Positions 1-9,101 of a stretch of DNA of 64,000 bases are shown here, piece after piece. Numbering within the stretch: the first letter of the stretch is position 1; each line of letters opens with the position of its first letter. The stretch is from DASTFP01 sp963816855. GTDB taxonomy: Bacteria; Verrucomicrobiota; Verrucomicrobiia; Chthoniobacterales; Terrimicrobiaceae. The position numbers were made by a program, and so were the translations under genes. The stretch covers positions 62,001-126,000 of the forward strand of contig CAWFMA010000032.1 of NCBI GenBank assembly GCA_963816855.1, given 5' to 3'. The notes beneath the pieces were generated by a model that did no database searches, was not told where the DNA came from, and saw nothing but the letters and a program-made list of their open reading frames with translations.

Positions 1-2
1 CC

Positions 3-452
3 GTCGGGGTGAAGGCGGAAGGTGGAGAAGAGGTATTGCCCGTTATAAGAGCGATTCTGGACGACGGAATTCCGGTACTGGGCCACATCGGAATGTTGCC
101 GCAACGGATCAATGAGGAAGGAGGCTACAGAATAAAGGGGAAGACTCCGCAGCAGGCGCAAAGACTGATGGAGGATGCGCTTGCGCTGGATCGCGCCGGT
201 GTTTTCGGACTTGTTCTCGAATTGGTTTCCTCTCCGGCTGCGGAAGCTATTTCAGCGAAAACCCAGGCGCCGACCATCGGCATTGGAAGCGGGCAGGGCT
301 GTGACGGTCAGATCCTGGTCACTTACGATCTTCTGGGTATGTTTCCATGGTTTACGCCGCGTTTTGTTCGACCCAAGGTAAACGTGGCGTCCCAGATCCA
401 ATCAGCGGTCAGGGAATTCATTGAGGAATCTCGGTCAGGCTCTGGCGGGTGA
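3..452 (+). CDS. panB: 3-methyl-2-oxobutanoate hydroxymethyltransferase, C-terminal part
   Basis: This is the last 149 codons of ketopantoate hydroxymethyltransferase, the first step of pantothenate synthesis (methylene-tetrahydrofolate plus 2-oxoisovalerate to ketopantoate, cytosolic). The gene enters from beyond the left edge, so the N-terminal half with the metal-binding Asp residues is not visible. Family hallmarks that can be seen are KAEGG, GIPVLGHIGMLPQ, the GGYRIKGKT loop, LVLELV and the IGIGSGQGCDGQILV stretch near the active site. The frame is open from base 3 and stops with TGA at 450-452. The C-terminal tail (EESRSGSGG) is of ordinary length for the family. Identity is certain; completeness cannot be judged. 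Confidence 0.95.
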   Translation, partial: VGVKAEGGEEVLPVIRAILDDGIPVLGHIGMLPQRINEEGGYRIKGKTPQQAQRLMEDALALDRAGVFGLVLELVSSPAAEAISAKTQAPTIGIGSGQGCDGQILVTYDLLGMFPWFTPRFVRPKVNVASQIQSAVREFIEESRSGSGG

Positions 453-533
453 TGAGCCTGGCATTGCCGGGAGGGCGAACCGCGGATTTCGCGGGTTTAC
501 CCACTTCGGAAAAGGTGCTAGATCCGACTTGAG

Positions 534-923
534 ATGAATTTTCGTGTTCTCTTCTTGCTGTTCATCGTACCGGGCTTGCATGCCGAGCTTCCTCCCTCCG
601 CCTACGAGGCCATGCAGGCCAAAGCGGCCGAGCAGCTGGAAATTGAAGTTTTGCGCGTAAGCGTCGAAACCGGCGAATCGCCGACTCAGAAAGACGTTCA
701 CGTGGTGGCGCTGACCGTGAAGGTAATTCGCACCGGCAGCGATCTAAAGCCCAACGAAATAATAAACATTCTCTATTCGATCAGAGACCACCCGCAGGGC
801 TGGCAAGGCGCCGGCGAGGTGCCGATTCCAGCCGAGAAGGCGCACTCCGTCGCCTATCTAACCAGGATGGAATCCGGCGATTTTGCGCCGGCGGCGGGCC
901 GGATGAGCTTCAGCAATTTCTAG
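534..923 (+). CDS. small secreted protein of unknown function
   Basis: This encodes 129 aa starting at ATG 534. The first 17 or so residues (MNFRVLFLLFIVPGLHA) look like a Sec signal peptide with a signal-peptidase-I type site after LHA, so the product is probably periplasmic or secreted. The mature part has no cysteine and alternates beta-like strands (VVALTVKVIRTGSDLKPNEIINILYSI), which suggests a compact beta domain. I do not recognise the family. The gene lies 81 bases after panB and 23 bases before the CDF exporter, all on the plus strand. Codon use resembles that of its neighbours, which supports a real gene. Confidence 0.7.
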   Translation: MNFRVLFLLFIVPGLHAELPPSAYEAMQAKAAEQLEIEVLRVSVETGESPTQKDVHVVALTVKVIRTGSDLKPNEIINILYSIRDHPQGWQGAGEVPIPAEKAHSVAYLTRMESGDFAPAAGRMSFSNF

Positions 924-946
924 GCTTCGCAACCCAAGGAGATTTC

Positions 947-1879
947 GTGGATTCAATGGGTCACCGGGCTCACGAAAGCCGCCGGCTTTTGTTGACCGGG
1001 GTTTTCATCAATCTGATCCTGGCTCTCGCGAAGATCGCCGGAGGCATACTGGGTCGCTCCAACGCCTTGATTGCCGATGGTATTGAATCATCCCTCGATG
1101 TGTTGAGCTCCGCAATGATGTGGGGCGCTATCAAGTACGCCGAGCGGCCGCCTGATAGCGATCACCCCTACGGACACGGGAAAATGGAATCACTTGCCGC
1201 CGTGGCCGGTTCTTTGTTGTTGATCGTAGCGGGCGCGGCGCTTGGCGTGCGCAGCATCCATGAGATATTCTTCCCACACCGATTCGCGGGACCGAACAGC
1301 GTTCCGGCTGGTTTCACCTTGGTCGTTCTTGGGGCGACCATCGTTCTCAAAGAGTCGCTTTTTCGATTGGTCCGTCTGAGAAGCGCCGCCCTGCAAAGCA
1401 AAGCCCTTGAAGCTGATGCCTTGCACCATCGCTCCGACGCGCTGACGTCCCTTGCGGCGGCTGTCGGCATTTCGTCTGCCTTGATCGGTGGGCCTTCCTG
1501 GGCGCGAGCGGACGATTGGGCCGCTCTCTTTTCGTGTGCGGTCATCATTTTCAACGGTCTCGGAATGCTAAAAGAATCCATCGGGGAGGTCTTGGACGCG
1601 CAGGCCGCCCCCGAATTGGTTACGGAAATTCTGGAGGCGGTCCGCGAGGTCCCGGGCGTCACCAGCGCAGAGAAATGCCGCGTTCGGAAGAGCGGTCTCA
1701 TGCGATTTGCCGACATTCATGTCCGCGTCTTGGGCGATTGCACGGTGCATGAAGGCCACGAGATCGCACATTGCGTGAAAAATCGGCTCTTGGAGGGAGA
1801 TTTTCACCTCGCCGATGTCGTGGTTCACATTGAGCCGGAGACTTTCGAAGACCGGGAGAATTTCACGTCACCGCCTTGA
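947..1879 (+). CDS. cation diffusion facilitator (CDF) family transporter
   Basis: This is a 310-aa inner-membrane exporter of divalent cations (Zn, Fe, Mn or Co type), normally a homodimeric proton antiporter. The start is GTG 947, preceded by a good AAGGAG Shine-Dalgarno at 936-941. The N-terminal part has the CDF signature: a helix with SNALIADGIESSLDVLSS (metal site Asp residues), then DHPYGHGKME. The fourth and fifth helices carry EADALHHRSDALTS, the second half of the transport site (HxxxD). The C-terminal 80 residues (EVPGVTSAEKCRVRKSG, ADIHVRVLGD, HEIAHCVKNRL) form the cytoplasmic ferredoxin-like domain. HHRSD is the motif seen in many zinc/iron members, but the metal cannot be set from sequence alone. 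Its 3' end overlaps the converging gene by 17 bases. Confidence 0.93.
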   Translation: MDSMGHRAHESRRLLLTGVFINLILALAKIAGGILGRSNALIADGIESSLDVLSSAMMWGAIKYAERPPDSDHPYGHGKMESLAAVAGSLLLIVAGAALGVRSIHEIFFPHRFAGPNSVPAGFTLVVLGATIVLKESLFRLVRLRSAALQSKALEADALHHRSDALTSLAAAVGISSALIGGPSWARADDWAALFSCAVIIFNGLGMLKESIGEVLDAQAAPELVTEILEAVREVPGVTSAEKCRVRKSGLMRFADIHVRVLGDCTVHEGHEIAHCVKNRLLEGDFHLADVVVHIEPETFEDRENFTSPP

Positions 1880-2474
1880 GCCTCTTTCGCCCAGCGGCCA
1901 CCAGCAAGTTGCAGGCTTCCGCGCAAAGCAACGGGATTTCGCTTTCCGACGGCTGCACCTCGCCAGCGAGGCGGCTCAGCGAGGTGCGACGGTGTGGTGA
2001 GATGGACCACAGAATGTGCCGCAGACAGCCATCCTCATGGTTGCACGTATTGAGGACCACGGATTCCGCCTGGTCATCAGTGATCTTTCTCACGACGGCG
2101 TACATCCCCGTCTGGCGCGCGAGCGTATCGCGCAGATTAACCGTCCGGAGCCGGGCTTGCGTGAGCAGCAAGGCGGTTGCCAATGCGGCGGGATAAAGAA
2201 AATCCAACGCCAATGAGACGTTCTTGAGGTCGTTAAGCTGAAGCTGCCAGTTGTGTCTCAAATTTGGCGCAGTCTTAAGCGGACGGTACTTTCCATCGTC
2301 GTCATAGCGAGCGATTTCTATGGCATCGTGCGGGTCTGTGAAAACCTTTAGGCCCGGCTTTCCCGCATCCTCCTGATGGCGCATTGAGTAGTCAGGAGTA
2401 ACACGAATCTGTCCGATCAGGCACGGGCCTTTGCAAAGGAAACCTGCGAGGAATCTTTGCACGTCGCCTGCCAT
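1863..2474 (-). CDS. conserved cysteine-motif protein, possibly Fe-S binding (DR2241-like)
   Basis: This encodes 203 aa starting at ATG 2474. Three paired-cysteine motifs stand out: CKGPC at about residues 14-18, CNHEDGC near 145, and CAEACNLLVAAGR near 185, with LRHILWSISP between the last two. This spacing recalls the C-terminal Fe-S part of DR2241-type proteins that accompany CbiX-like chelatases. That is a recollection of the family pattern, not a search result. No signal peptide or membrane helix is visible, so it should be cytosolic. It lies directly downstream of atpC on the same strand, separated by hairpins, and its 3' end overlaps the CDF gene. No Shine-Dalgarno precedes the ATG. 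The function is unknown. Confidence 0.65.
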   Translation of the reverse strand: MAGDVQRFLAGFLCKGPCLIGQIRVTPDYSMRHQEDAGKPGLKVFTDPHDAIEIARYDDDGKYRPLKTAPNLRHNWQLQLNDLKNVSLALDFLYPAALATALLLTQARLRTVNLRDTLARQTGMYAVVRKITDDQAESVVLNTCNHEDGCLRHILWSISPHRRTSLSRLAGEVQPSESEIPLLCAEACNLLVAAGRKRLKAVT

Positions 2475-2478
2475 GGCG

Positions 2479-2516
2479 AAAACTAACGGATGCGCGAATC
2501 CGCCGCAAATATGCGG
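2479..2516 (-). terminator. tandem hairpins after atpC, likely transcription terminator
   Basis: Read on the minus strand after the atpC stop (2540) there are two hairpins. CCGCA/TGCGG lies at 2503-2516 with a 4-base loop. CGGAT/ATCCG lies at 2487-2502 with a 6-base loop and is followed by TTAGTTTT. The second resembles a short rho-independent terminator ending the ATP synthase operon. It sits immediately before the start codon of the next gene, so it could instead limit translation of that gene. Confidence 0.4.
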
Positions 2517-2539
2517 AGCGATTTCTTCCCCGGAGCAAG

Positions 2540-2950
2540 TCAGCCCACGCGGCGGCGTTTGACCCGCAGTTGAGCCGCTGATTTCTGCAGCGCCGCCTGC
2601 ACGGCGGCGTGACCCTCTTCGTCGAGGTGTTTGTTTTTCATGGCTTCTTCCGCCCGCTTAATCGCCGCTTCCGCCACCGACTCATCGATCTCTTCTTCGC
2701 GAATTGCCATGTCTGTGAGGACAGAGACTGATTCCTGCGTGACCTCGACAAAGCCAGATCCGACTGCCAAACGAGTTTCCTCCCCGCCCTTCATGATCCG
2801 GAGTTCTCCGGGAACCATCTCGGTCATCAAGGCAACATGCTGCGGAAGGACGCCAAATTCTCCCTCGGAGCCGGGAATCACGACGGAATCCACATCGTCC
2901 GAAAAGGTCTTGGCTTCAGGAGTGACGATCTCGAGTCGAAGAGTTGCCAT
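2540..2950 (-). CDS. atpC: F1Fo ATP synthase epsilon subunit
   Basis: This is the 136-aa epsilon subunit of the F1 central stalk. The N-terminal ten-strand beta sandwich (residues 1-85) shows the family motif LEIVTPEAKTF...VVIPGSEGEFGVLPQHVALMTEM. The C-terminal part (EEIDESVAEAAIKRAEEAMKNKH) is the two-helix regulatory hairpin that can inhibit ATP hydrolysis. The size is normal. It is the last gene of the ATP synthase operon, 26 bases after atpD, with the usual bacterial order atpD-atpC. A basic tail (RVKRRRVG) ends the protein. Confidence 0.97.
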   Translation of the reverse strand: MATLRLEIVTPEAKTFSDDVDSVVIPGSEGEFGVLPQHVALMTEMVPGELRIMKGGEETRLAVGSGFVEVTQESVSVLTDMAIREEEIDESVAEAAIKRAEEAMKNKHLDEEGHAAVQAALQKSAAQLRVKRRRVG

Positions 2951-2976
2951 AAAACCGGGTTTTCAGGAGTGACGAT

Positions 2977-4386
2977 CTATTCCTTGATCATCTCGATACC
3001 GCCCTTCATATAGAAATTGGCCTCATTAACCTCATCGTGGTTACCATCGAGGATTTCCTTGAAACCGCGGATCGTTTCGGAAATGGAGACGTATTGACCC
3101 GGCGTTCCAGTGAAAACCTCCGCCACGTGGAACGGCTGGCTCAGGAAGCGTTGAATCTTGCGCGCGCGAAAGACAGTCAATTTGTCATCGGGAGACAACT
3201 CGTCCATTCCTAGAATGGCAATAATGTCTTGAAGATCCTTGTAGCGCTGAAGGACTTTTTGAACACCCCTGGCCACCGCGTAATGCTCTTCTCCCACGAT
3301 TTCAGGAGCGAGCGCTTTGGAAGTCGAGGCCAGGGGATCGACCGCCGGATAGATCCCCAGTTCGGCAATGGAGCGCTCCAAAACGATGGTCGAATCAAGG
3401 TGCGCAAATGTGTTCGCCGGAGCCGGGTCGGTGAGATCGTCGGCCGGGACATACACGGCCTGGAAAGACGTGATCGATCCCTTGGTCGTCGAGGTAATGC
3501 GTTCCTGCAGATCGCCCATTTCCGCCGCCAGAGTGGGCTGATAGCCGACAGCGCTTGGCGTTCGACCAAGCAAGGCTGAAACCTCCGAGCCCGCCTGCGA
3601 AAACCGAAAAATATTGTCAATGAAGAGAAGCACATCCTGATTCTTCTCATCCCGGAAATATTCGGCCATCGAAAGGGCTGTCAGCGCCACTCGCAAACGG
3701 GCGCCCGGAGGCTCGTTCATCTGGCCGTAGACGAGGGCGACTTTGGAATTCTTAATGTTCTTCAGGTCAATAACGCCGGCTTCACTCATTTCCCCGTAGA
3801 GGTCATTGCCCTCGCGAGTGCGCTCGCCGACTCCCGCAAAGACGGAGTAGCCTCCGTGCCCTTTGGCAATATTATTGATGAGTTCCATGATGACGACCGT
3901 CTTGCCGACACCGGCTCCGCCGAAAGCACCGACTTTGCCACCCTTTGTGAACGGACAGATTAGGTCGATCACCTTGATGCCGGTTTCCAGGATATTCGCC
4001 TTGGTATCCTGGTCGACGAGCGGGGGCGCGGGACGGTGAATCTTATATTTCTTGGTAAACTCCACCGGGCCTCGTTGGTCGGTGGGCTCGCCGACGACGT
4101 TAAAAATGCGCCCGAGTACTCCCTCACCCACCGGAACAGAAATCGGCGCAGCCGTATTGATCACTTCCATTCCCCTTTGAAGCCCCTCGGTAGAGCTCAT
4201 AGCAATTGCGCGCACCCAGCTCTCCCCAAGATGCTGCTGAACTTCGAGGGTTAGCTTTACGGGCCCCTTGGCTCCTTTGAAATTGATCTCGAGCGCGTCA
4301 AATATCTTTGGCAGTCCTTCTTGCGGGTTGAACTCGGCGTCTACAACGGGACCGATGACCTGGACGATTTTTCCTGTGTTGCTCAT
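2977..4386 (-). CDS. atpD: F1Fo ATP synthase beta subunit
   Basis: This is the 469-aa catalytic beta subunit. The P-loop GGAGVGKTV is near residue 157. The catalytic Glu lies in GVGERTREGND, and the Walker B strand is DVLLFIDNIFRF. The ATPase signature appears as PAVDPLASTS, and the DELSPDD loop near residue 395 is the segment that touches gamma and epsilon. All catalytic elements are intact. The start is ATG 4386, 14 bases after the atpG stop. It works in the alpha3beta3 hexamer on the cytoplasmic face of the inner membrane, making ATP from the proton motive force. Confidence 0.99.
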   Translation of the reverse strand: MSNTGKIVQVIGPVVDAEFNPQEGLPKIFDALEINFKGAKGPVKLTLEVQQHLGESWVRAIAMSSTEGLQRGMEVINTAAPISVPVGEGVLGRIFNVVGEPTDQRGPVEFTKKYKIHRPAPPLVDQDTKANILETGIKVIDLICPFTKGGKVGAFGGAGVGKTVVIMELINNIAKGHGGYSVFAGVGERTREGNDLYGEMSEAGVIDLKNIKNSKVALVYGQMNEPPGARLRVALTALSMAEYFRDEKNQDVLLFIDNIFRFSQAGSEVSALLGRTPSAVGYQPTLAAEMGDLQERITSTTKGSITSFQAVYVPADDLTDPAPANTFAHLDSTIVLERSIAELGIYPAVDPLASTSKALAPEIVGEEHYAVARGVQKVLQRYKDLQDIIAILGMDELSPDDKLTVFRARKIQRFLSQPFHVAEVFTGTPGQYVSISETIRGFKEILDGNHDEVNEANFYMKGGIEMIKE

Positions 4387-4400
4387 GATCTAATGATTGG

Positions 4401-5270
4401 TTAGGCGAGTGCAAGTTGCGCTGTGGAAATCTCGAGGAGCTCCTTCGTAATGGCTGCCTGACGGGCCTTATTGTATTCGAGGGTGAGGTCTTTGACAATG
4501 TCCTTGGCATTGTCGGTGGCGCTTTTCATTGCAACCATCCGGGCACTATGCTCCGAGGCGCGCGTATTCCGAAGCGTCTGGAAAAGTAAAAAATGGACGT
4601 AATAGGGTACGACGTTTTCGAGGATCTTTTCCGGGCTGGGCTCAAAGAGAATGTCGCCTTCAGGCTCGGGAATCGGCGGCACTGCGTCGCCTGGCAACCC
4701 CGCCTCTTCATAGCTGGTAATCGGAAGCAAAGGCAAGGCGGTTGGCTTTTGGGTCAAAGTATTGACAAACCGCGGGTAGACCACGGTGACCTTGTCGGCG
4801 TCGCCGCTTAGAAATCTCTCGATCACGAATTTCGAGATGGCCTTGGTCTCGAGGAAGGTTGGGTTATCCTTCAGCGGGAAGTCGGCGATTACATTGCGCT
4901 TTGTCCGGGCAAGGAATTGCGTGCCCTTCCGACCGACCGAGACGAATTGGGTAGTTTGCGTGTTAAAGTTTGTCACCTCTCGAAAGAGGTTTGTATTTAG
5001 GCCGCCGCAAAGACCCTTGTCGGTGCTTAGCAGAACGACCAGTTCTTTCTTCACCTCGCGTTTTTCCAGCAGAGGGTTCAACTTCTCATCGATACGGTTG
5101 CGTAGCGAAACAAGGATGCGGTTGAGTGAAAGCGCATAGGGGCGGCTATGGAGAGCGGCCTCCTGGGCCTTCCGCATTTTTGACGCAGCCACCATTTGCA
5201 TGGCCTTGGTGATTTGCGCCGTATTCTTTACTGACTTGATGCGCCGGCGGATGTCTCGAAGGCTCGCCAT
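4401..5270 (-). CDS. atpG: F1Fo ATP synthase gamma subunit
   Basis: This is the 289-aa gamma subunit, the rotor shaft inside the alpha3beta3 hexamer. The N-terminal helix (ASLRDIRRRIKSVKNTAQIT, then KAMQMVAASKMRKA) and the C-terminal helix (SATDNAKDIVKDLTLEYNKARQAAITKELLEI) form the expected antiparallel coiled coil. The central Rossmann-like domain includes LLSTDKGLCGGLNTN. Length and motifs are typical. It lies between atpA (6 bases upstream) and atpD (14 bases downstream). Confidence 0.98.
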   Translation of the reverse strand: MASLRDIRRRIKSVKNTAQITKAMQMVAASKMRKAQEAALHSRPYALSLNRILVSLRNRIDEKLNPLLEKREVKKELVVLLSTDKGLCGGLNTNLFREVTNFNTQTTQFVSVGRKGTQFLARTKRNVIADFPLKDNPTFLETKAISKFVIERFLSGDADKVTVVYPRFVNTLTQKPTALPLLPITSYEEAGLPGDAVPPIPEPEGDILFEPSPEKILENVVPYYVHFLLFQTLRNTRASEHSARMVAMKSATDNAKDIVKDLTLEYNKARQAAITKELLEISTAQLALA

Positions 5271-5276
5271 AGAAGA

Positions 5277-6812
<1,536 letters not shown>

Positions 6813-6823
6813 GATAGACCGGT

Positions 6824-7216
6824 TTAGAGTTGGAGTGAGAATTCGCTAAGTCGGTTGGCTATGCTGCCGTCCCAGACGTCGCTGCCAAGCTTAACGCGAA
6901 GCCCGCCGAGCAAGTCTGGCGAAGCGCGAAACTCAGTCGTGATGTCGTCTCCAAATTTCAGCTTAAGAGTCTTCGCGATATTGTCAGCGCTCGTCGCATC
7001 AAGGGGGGTTGCACTTTCTATGATCGCGTGGCGTTTGTCCAATTCCAGCCGGATCAACCGCGAGACCTCTTTGAGGGTTTGAACGTAGCCGCGGGGCCGC
7101 TCGGCAATCAGATGCTTGGAAATCTCAGAAACGCGATTCGCGTCAATCCGGCCGTTGACGAGGCTCAAACGAAACAATTCGCGAGCCAAGCGTCGGGCTT
7201 CCCTGCTGATCTTCAT
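6824..7216 (-). CDS. atpH: F1Fo ATP synthase delta subunit, short form
   Basis: This 130-aa protein lies at the delta-subunit position between atpF and atpA. Canonical delta (OSCP) is about 175-185 aa with an N-terminal six-helix bundle that binds the tip of F1. Here the C-terminal signature (LLGGLRVKLGSDVWDGSIANRLSEF) is clear, and the N-terminal domain is condensed to roughly 80 residues of helical, basic sequence. No upstream in-frame extension is evident: the spacing to atpF is 6 bases, so the short size is real. It should join the peripheral stalk to F1. How the reduced domain contacts alpha is open. Confidence 0.9.
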   Translation of the reverse strand: MKISREARRLARELFRLSLVNGRIDANRVSEISKHLIAERPRGYVQTLKEVSRLIRLELDKRHAIIESATPLDATSADNIAKTLKLKFGDDITTEFRASPDLLGGLRVKLGSDVWDGSIANRLSEFSLQL

Positions 7217-7222
7217 CGTTTC

Positions 7223-7732
7223 TCAGGCTGCGAGTTGTTTGACAGTCTCCTCGGACAGCCGTTTTTGATCTTCCGGGGTGATTACTTTGCCGACGACCTT
7301 CGCGGTGGTCTTGACGACCAAATCGACCATCTCATTCTTCACCTCGGACACCATTTTATTGCGCTCCTGAACAATTGTCTCCTGAGCCTTGGCAATGATT
7401 CCCTCGGCATCCTTGATCGCTTGCTGAAGCTGCTTTTGGCTGATAGCGTCACTACTTGCGCGCGCCTCGTCCAGGAATTTGGCGGCTTCCTCGTTGGCTT
7501 TGCGCAGAATCTCCTGATAGCGCAGTTCTGCCTCCGCAAGTTGCTTCTTGATCTTTTCGGCGTTGTGCTGACCTTCCTCGATCCTGCGCCGCCGCTCGTT
7601 GAGCATCTTGAGAACCGGCCCAAACGCGTATTTGTTCAGGACCCAATACACGAGGAGAAACAGGATGACCTGCGCGATGAACTTGGGCCACGTTACCCCG
7701 AAGTTCGTGAATATTTGTGTGACAACGTCCAT
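7223..7732 (-). CDS. atpF: F1Fo ATP synthase b subunit
   Basis: This is the 169-aa peripheral stalk subunit. One N-terminal membrane helix (about residues 10-32, FGVTWPKFIAQVILFLLVYW) is followed by a long charged coiled coil (NERRRRIEEGQHNAEKIKKQL onwards) rich in Glu, Lys and Ala, which dimerises and reaches delta on F1. Only one b-type gene is present, with no b-prime, so the stalk is probably a homodimer. The gene is 57 bases after atpE and 6 before atpH. Confidence 0.97.
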   Translation of the reverse strand: MDVVTQIFTNFGVTWPKFIAQVILFLLVYWVLNKYAFGPVLKMLNERRRRIEEGQHNAEKIKKQLAEAELRYQEILRKANEEAAKFLDEARASSDAISQKQLQQAIKDAEGIIAKAQETIVQERNKMVSEVKNEMVDLVVKTTAKVVGKVITPEDQKRLSEETVKQLAA

Positions 7733-7789
7733 TTCCGAGGAATAGCTGGGGGCCGCCCGTCGTTGGGAGCGACGGACGACCCTGTTAAC

Positions 7790-8026
7790 TTAGCGGCCCT
7801 GGAAAGCAAGAATCAGCGCATAAATTGCGATAGATTCCGCAAGAGCCATACCGAGGATGCTCAGCGTTAGCACGCGGCCGAAGGCGCCGGGGTTGCGTCC
7901 CACAGCCTCAGCCGCCTTCGCTCCGACAAGACCGATTCCGATGCCGGATCCGAGTCCGGCCATGCCAAGGGTGAAACTGCCGGTAATACCCGCTGCCGCC
8001 GCTTCTGCAAGAATAGGAAGGATCAT
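7790..8026 (-). CDS. atpE: F1Fo ATP synthase c subunit
   Basis: This is a 78-aa two-helix proteolipid of the rotor ring. The frame is open further upstream, to a TTG that overlaps the atpB stop, but ATG 8026 gives the normal c-subunit size and N-terminus (MILPILAEAAAAGITGS). Helix 1 has the glycine-rich GLGSGIGIGLVGAKAAEAVGRNP, with the polar loop RNP. Helix 2 carries the ion-binding Glu in MALAESIAIYAL. The Glu-Ser pair and the Tyr resemble sodium-type rings, but the Gln that sodium-binding rings have in helix 1 is Ile here, so proton coupling is more likely. No Shine-Dalgarno is obvious. Confidence 0.95.
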   Translation of the reverse strand: MILPILAEAAAAGITGSFTLGMAGLGSGIGIGLVGAKAAEAVGRNPGAFGRVLTLSILGMALAESIAIYALILAFQGR

Positions 8027-8094
8027 AATGTGAGTTGGTTTTTGTTTGGTTTTCTCACCGTCCGCAGACTTGCACGGTCCCGGTGGGAAATCGG

Positions 8095-8958
8095 TCAATG
8101 CTCCTCTTCCTCATCGTGAGTCGTGGAGAGCTGGATATAAACGGCGCAAAGCAGCGTGAAGACGAGCGCCTGCAGCAGTCCAACCAGCAGTTCGAGAAAG
8201 TAAAAGGGTATCGGGACAATGAGACTTATCAGATAGGTGAACGCGGGCGAAAGGCCCAGCGTCTGTCCGAGGGTGATCATCGACGACAGGAGCGTTTCTC
8301 CCGCAAACACGTTGCCAAAAAGTCGCAGTGAGAGAGCCACCGGACGGACGAGAATAGAAATCATTTCAATGAGTCCCACGAAGAAGAAGAGAATGCCGAA
8401 AATGAGTTTCATCACGCCTTTGAGTCCGCCTTTGGGTCCGAAACTGTGAACGAGAAATCCCCATACGCCGACTTCACTAAACGTCCAATAAATCCCGAAG
8501 CAGAAGGCGACGACCGCCATGCCAAGGGTCATATTGAGATCGGCGGTTGTGGGCCGCAAAAGTGGCACTTCCACCTCAAAGCCCTGGCCCGGCACCGTGT
8601 GCCCCCACCCGATCGACCCCACGCCAGGAAGGATTCCGAACCAGTTGGCTGCGAGAATAAAGATGAAGAGGGTAGCCAGCAAGCTAAAGACACGCCCGAC
8701 CATGTGCTTTCCGACGATGCCCTCCAGCATATCGTAGAGAAACTCGACGACCGCCTCAAAGCTGTTTTGGGTTGCGCCGGGGACGAGTTGCATTGTTAGG
8801 GTCGCCTTGCGCGCCCACCAGAGGACGACCAAAAGGACGAGTATGGCCACGAGCCCGGAATTCGTTAGCCACTCCAAATAGCTGACGCCAAGGCTTTCCT
8901 GGCTGAAATTGGGAGCATTCAGCGTCAGATGAGCGGCAACGAGAGGAAAGAATTCCAT
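8095..8958 (-). CDS. atpB: F1Fo ATP synthase a subunit
   Basis: This is the 287-aa membrane subunit that forms the proton half-channels beside the c-ring. The essential Arg lies in the helix ISILVRPVALSLRLFGNVFAG (RLFGN motif), and the last helix has the usual aromatic and leucine-rich sequence. I prefer ATG 8958 (MEFFPLVAAHL), because AAAGGA precedes it by 10 bases and a TTGACA promoter overlaps the longer reading. An upstream GTG at 9003 would add 15 residues. The C-terminus ends in an acidic THDEEEEH tail. It is the first gene of the ATP synthase operon; no atpI is present ahead of it. Confidence 0.95.
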   Translation of the reverse strand: MEFFPLVAAHLTLNAPNFSQESLGVSYLEWLTNSGLVAILVLLVVLWWARKATLTMQLVPGATQNSFEAVVEFLYDMLEGIVGKHMVGRVFSLLATLFIFILAANWFGILPGVGSIGWGHTVPGQGFEVEVPLLRPTTADLNMTLGMAVVAFCFGIYWTFSEVGVWGFLVHSFGPKGGLKGVMKLIFGILFFFVGLIEMISILVRPVALSLRLFGNVFAGETLLSSMITLGQTLGLSPAFTYLISLIVPIPFYFLELLVGLLQALVFTLLCAVYIQLSTTHDEEEEH

Positions 8959-8984
8959 GCGAGAAGGCGTCCTTTGCGCGCCCA

Positions 8985-9013
8985 ATAGCATCAATGCCAT
9001 CACCTACTGTCAA
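8985..9013 (-). promoter_or_regulatory. candidate sigma-70 promoter of the ATP synthase operon
   Basis: On the minus strand a perfect TTGACA (9008-9013) is followed after 17 bases by TGCTAT (8985-8990). The -35 box is exact and the -10 box is a weak match. The start site would fall near 8978, giving a short leader before ATG 8958. This supports the shorter atpB start. Confidence 0.4.
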
Positions 9014-9101
9014 GCGCAGTGAGAATGATATTTCTGCCGGGGCGAACAATTCCCCCTTTTTATCCTGCACTTACCGTCGCGCAAGCCTATTCGTAAACCG
9101 T

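Noticed and set aside
8027..8098. Longer atpE starting at TTG 8098
   Set aside because: Adds 24 unusual residues to a highly conserved 78-aa protein; ATG 8026 gives the normal N-terminus.
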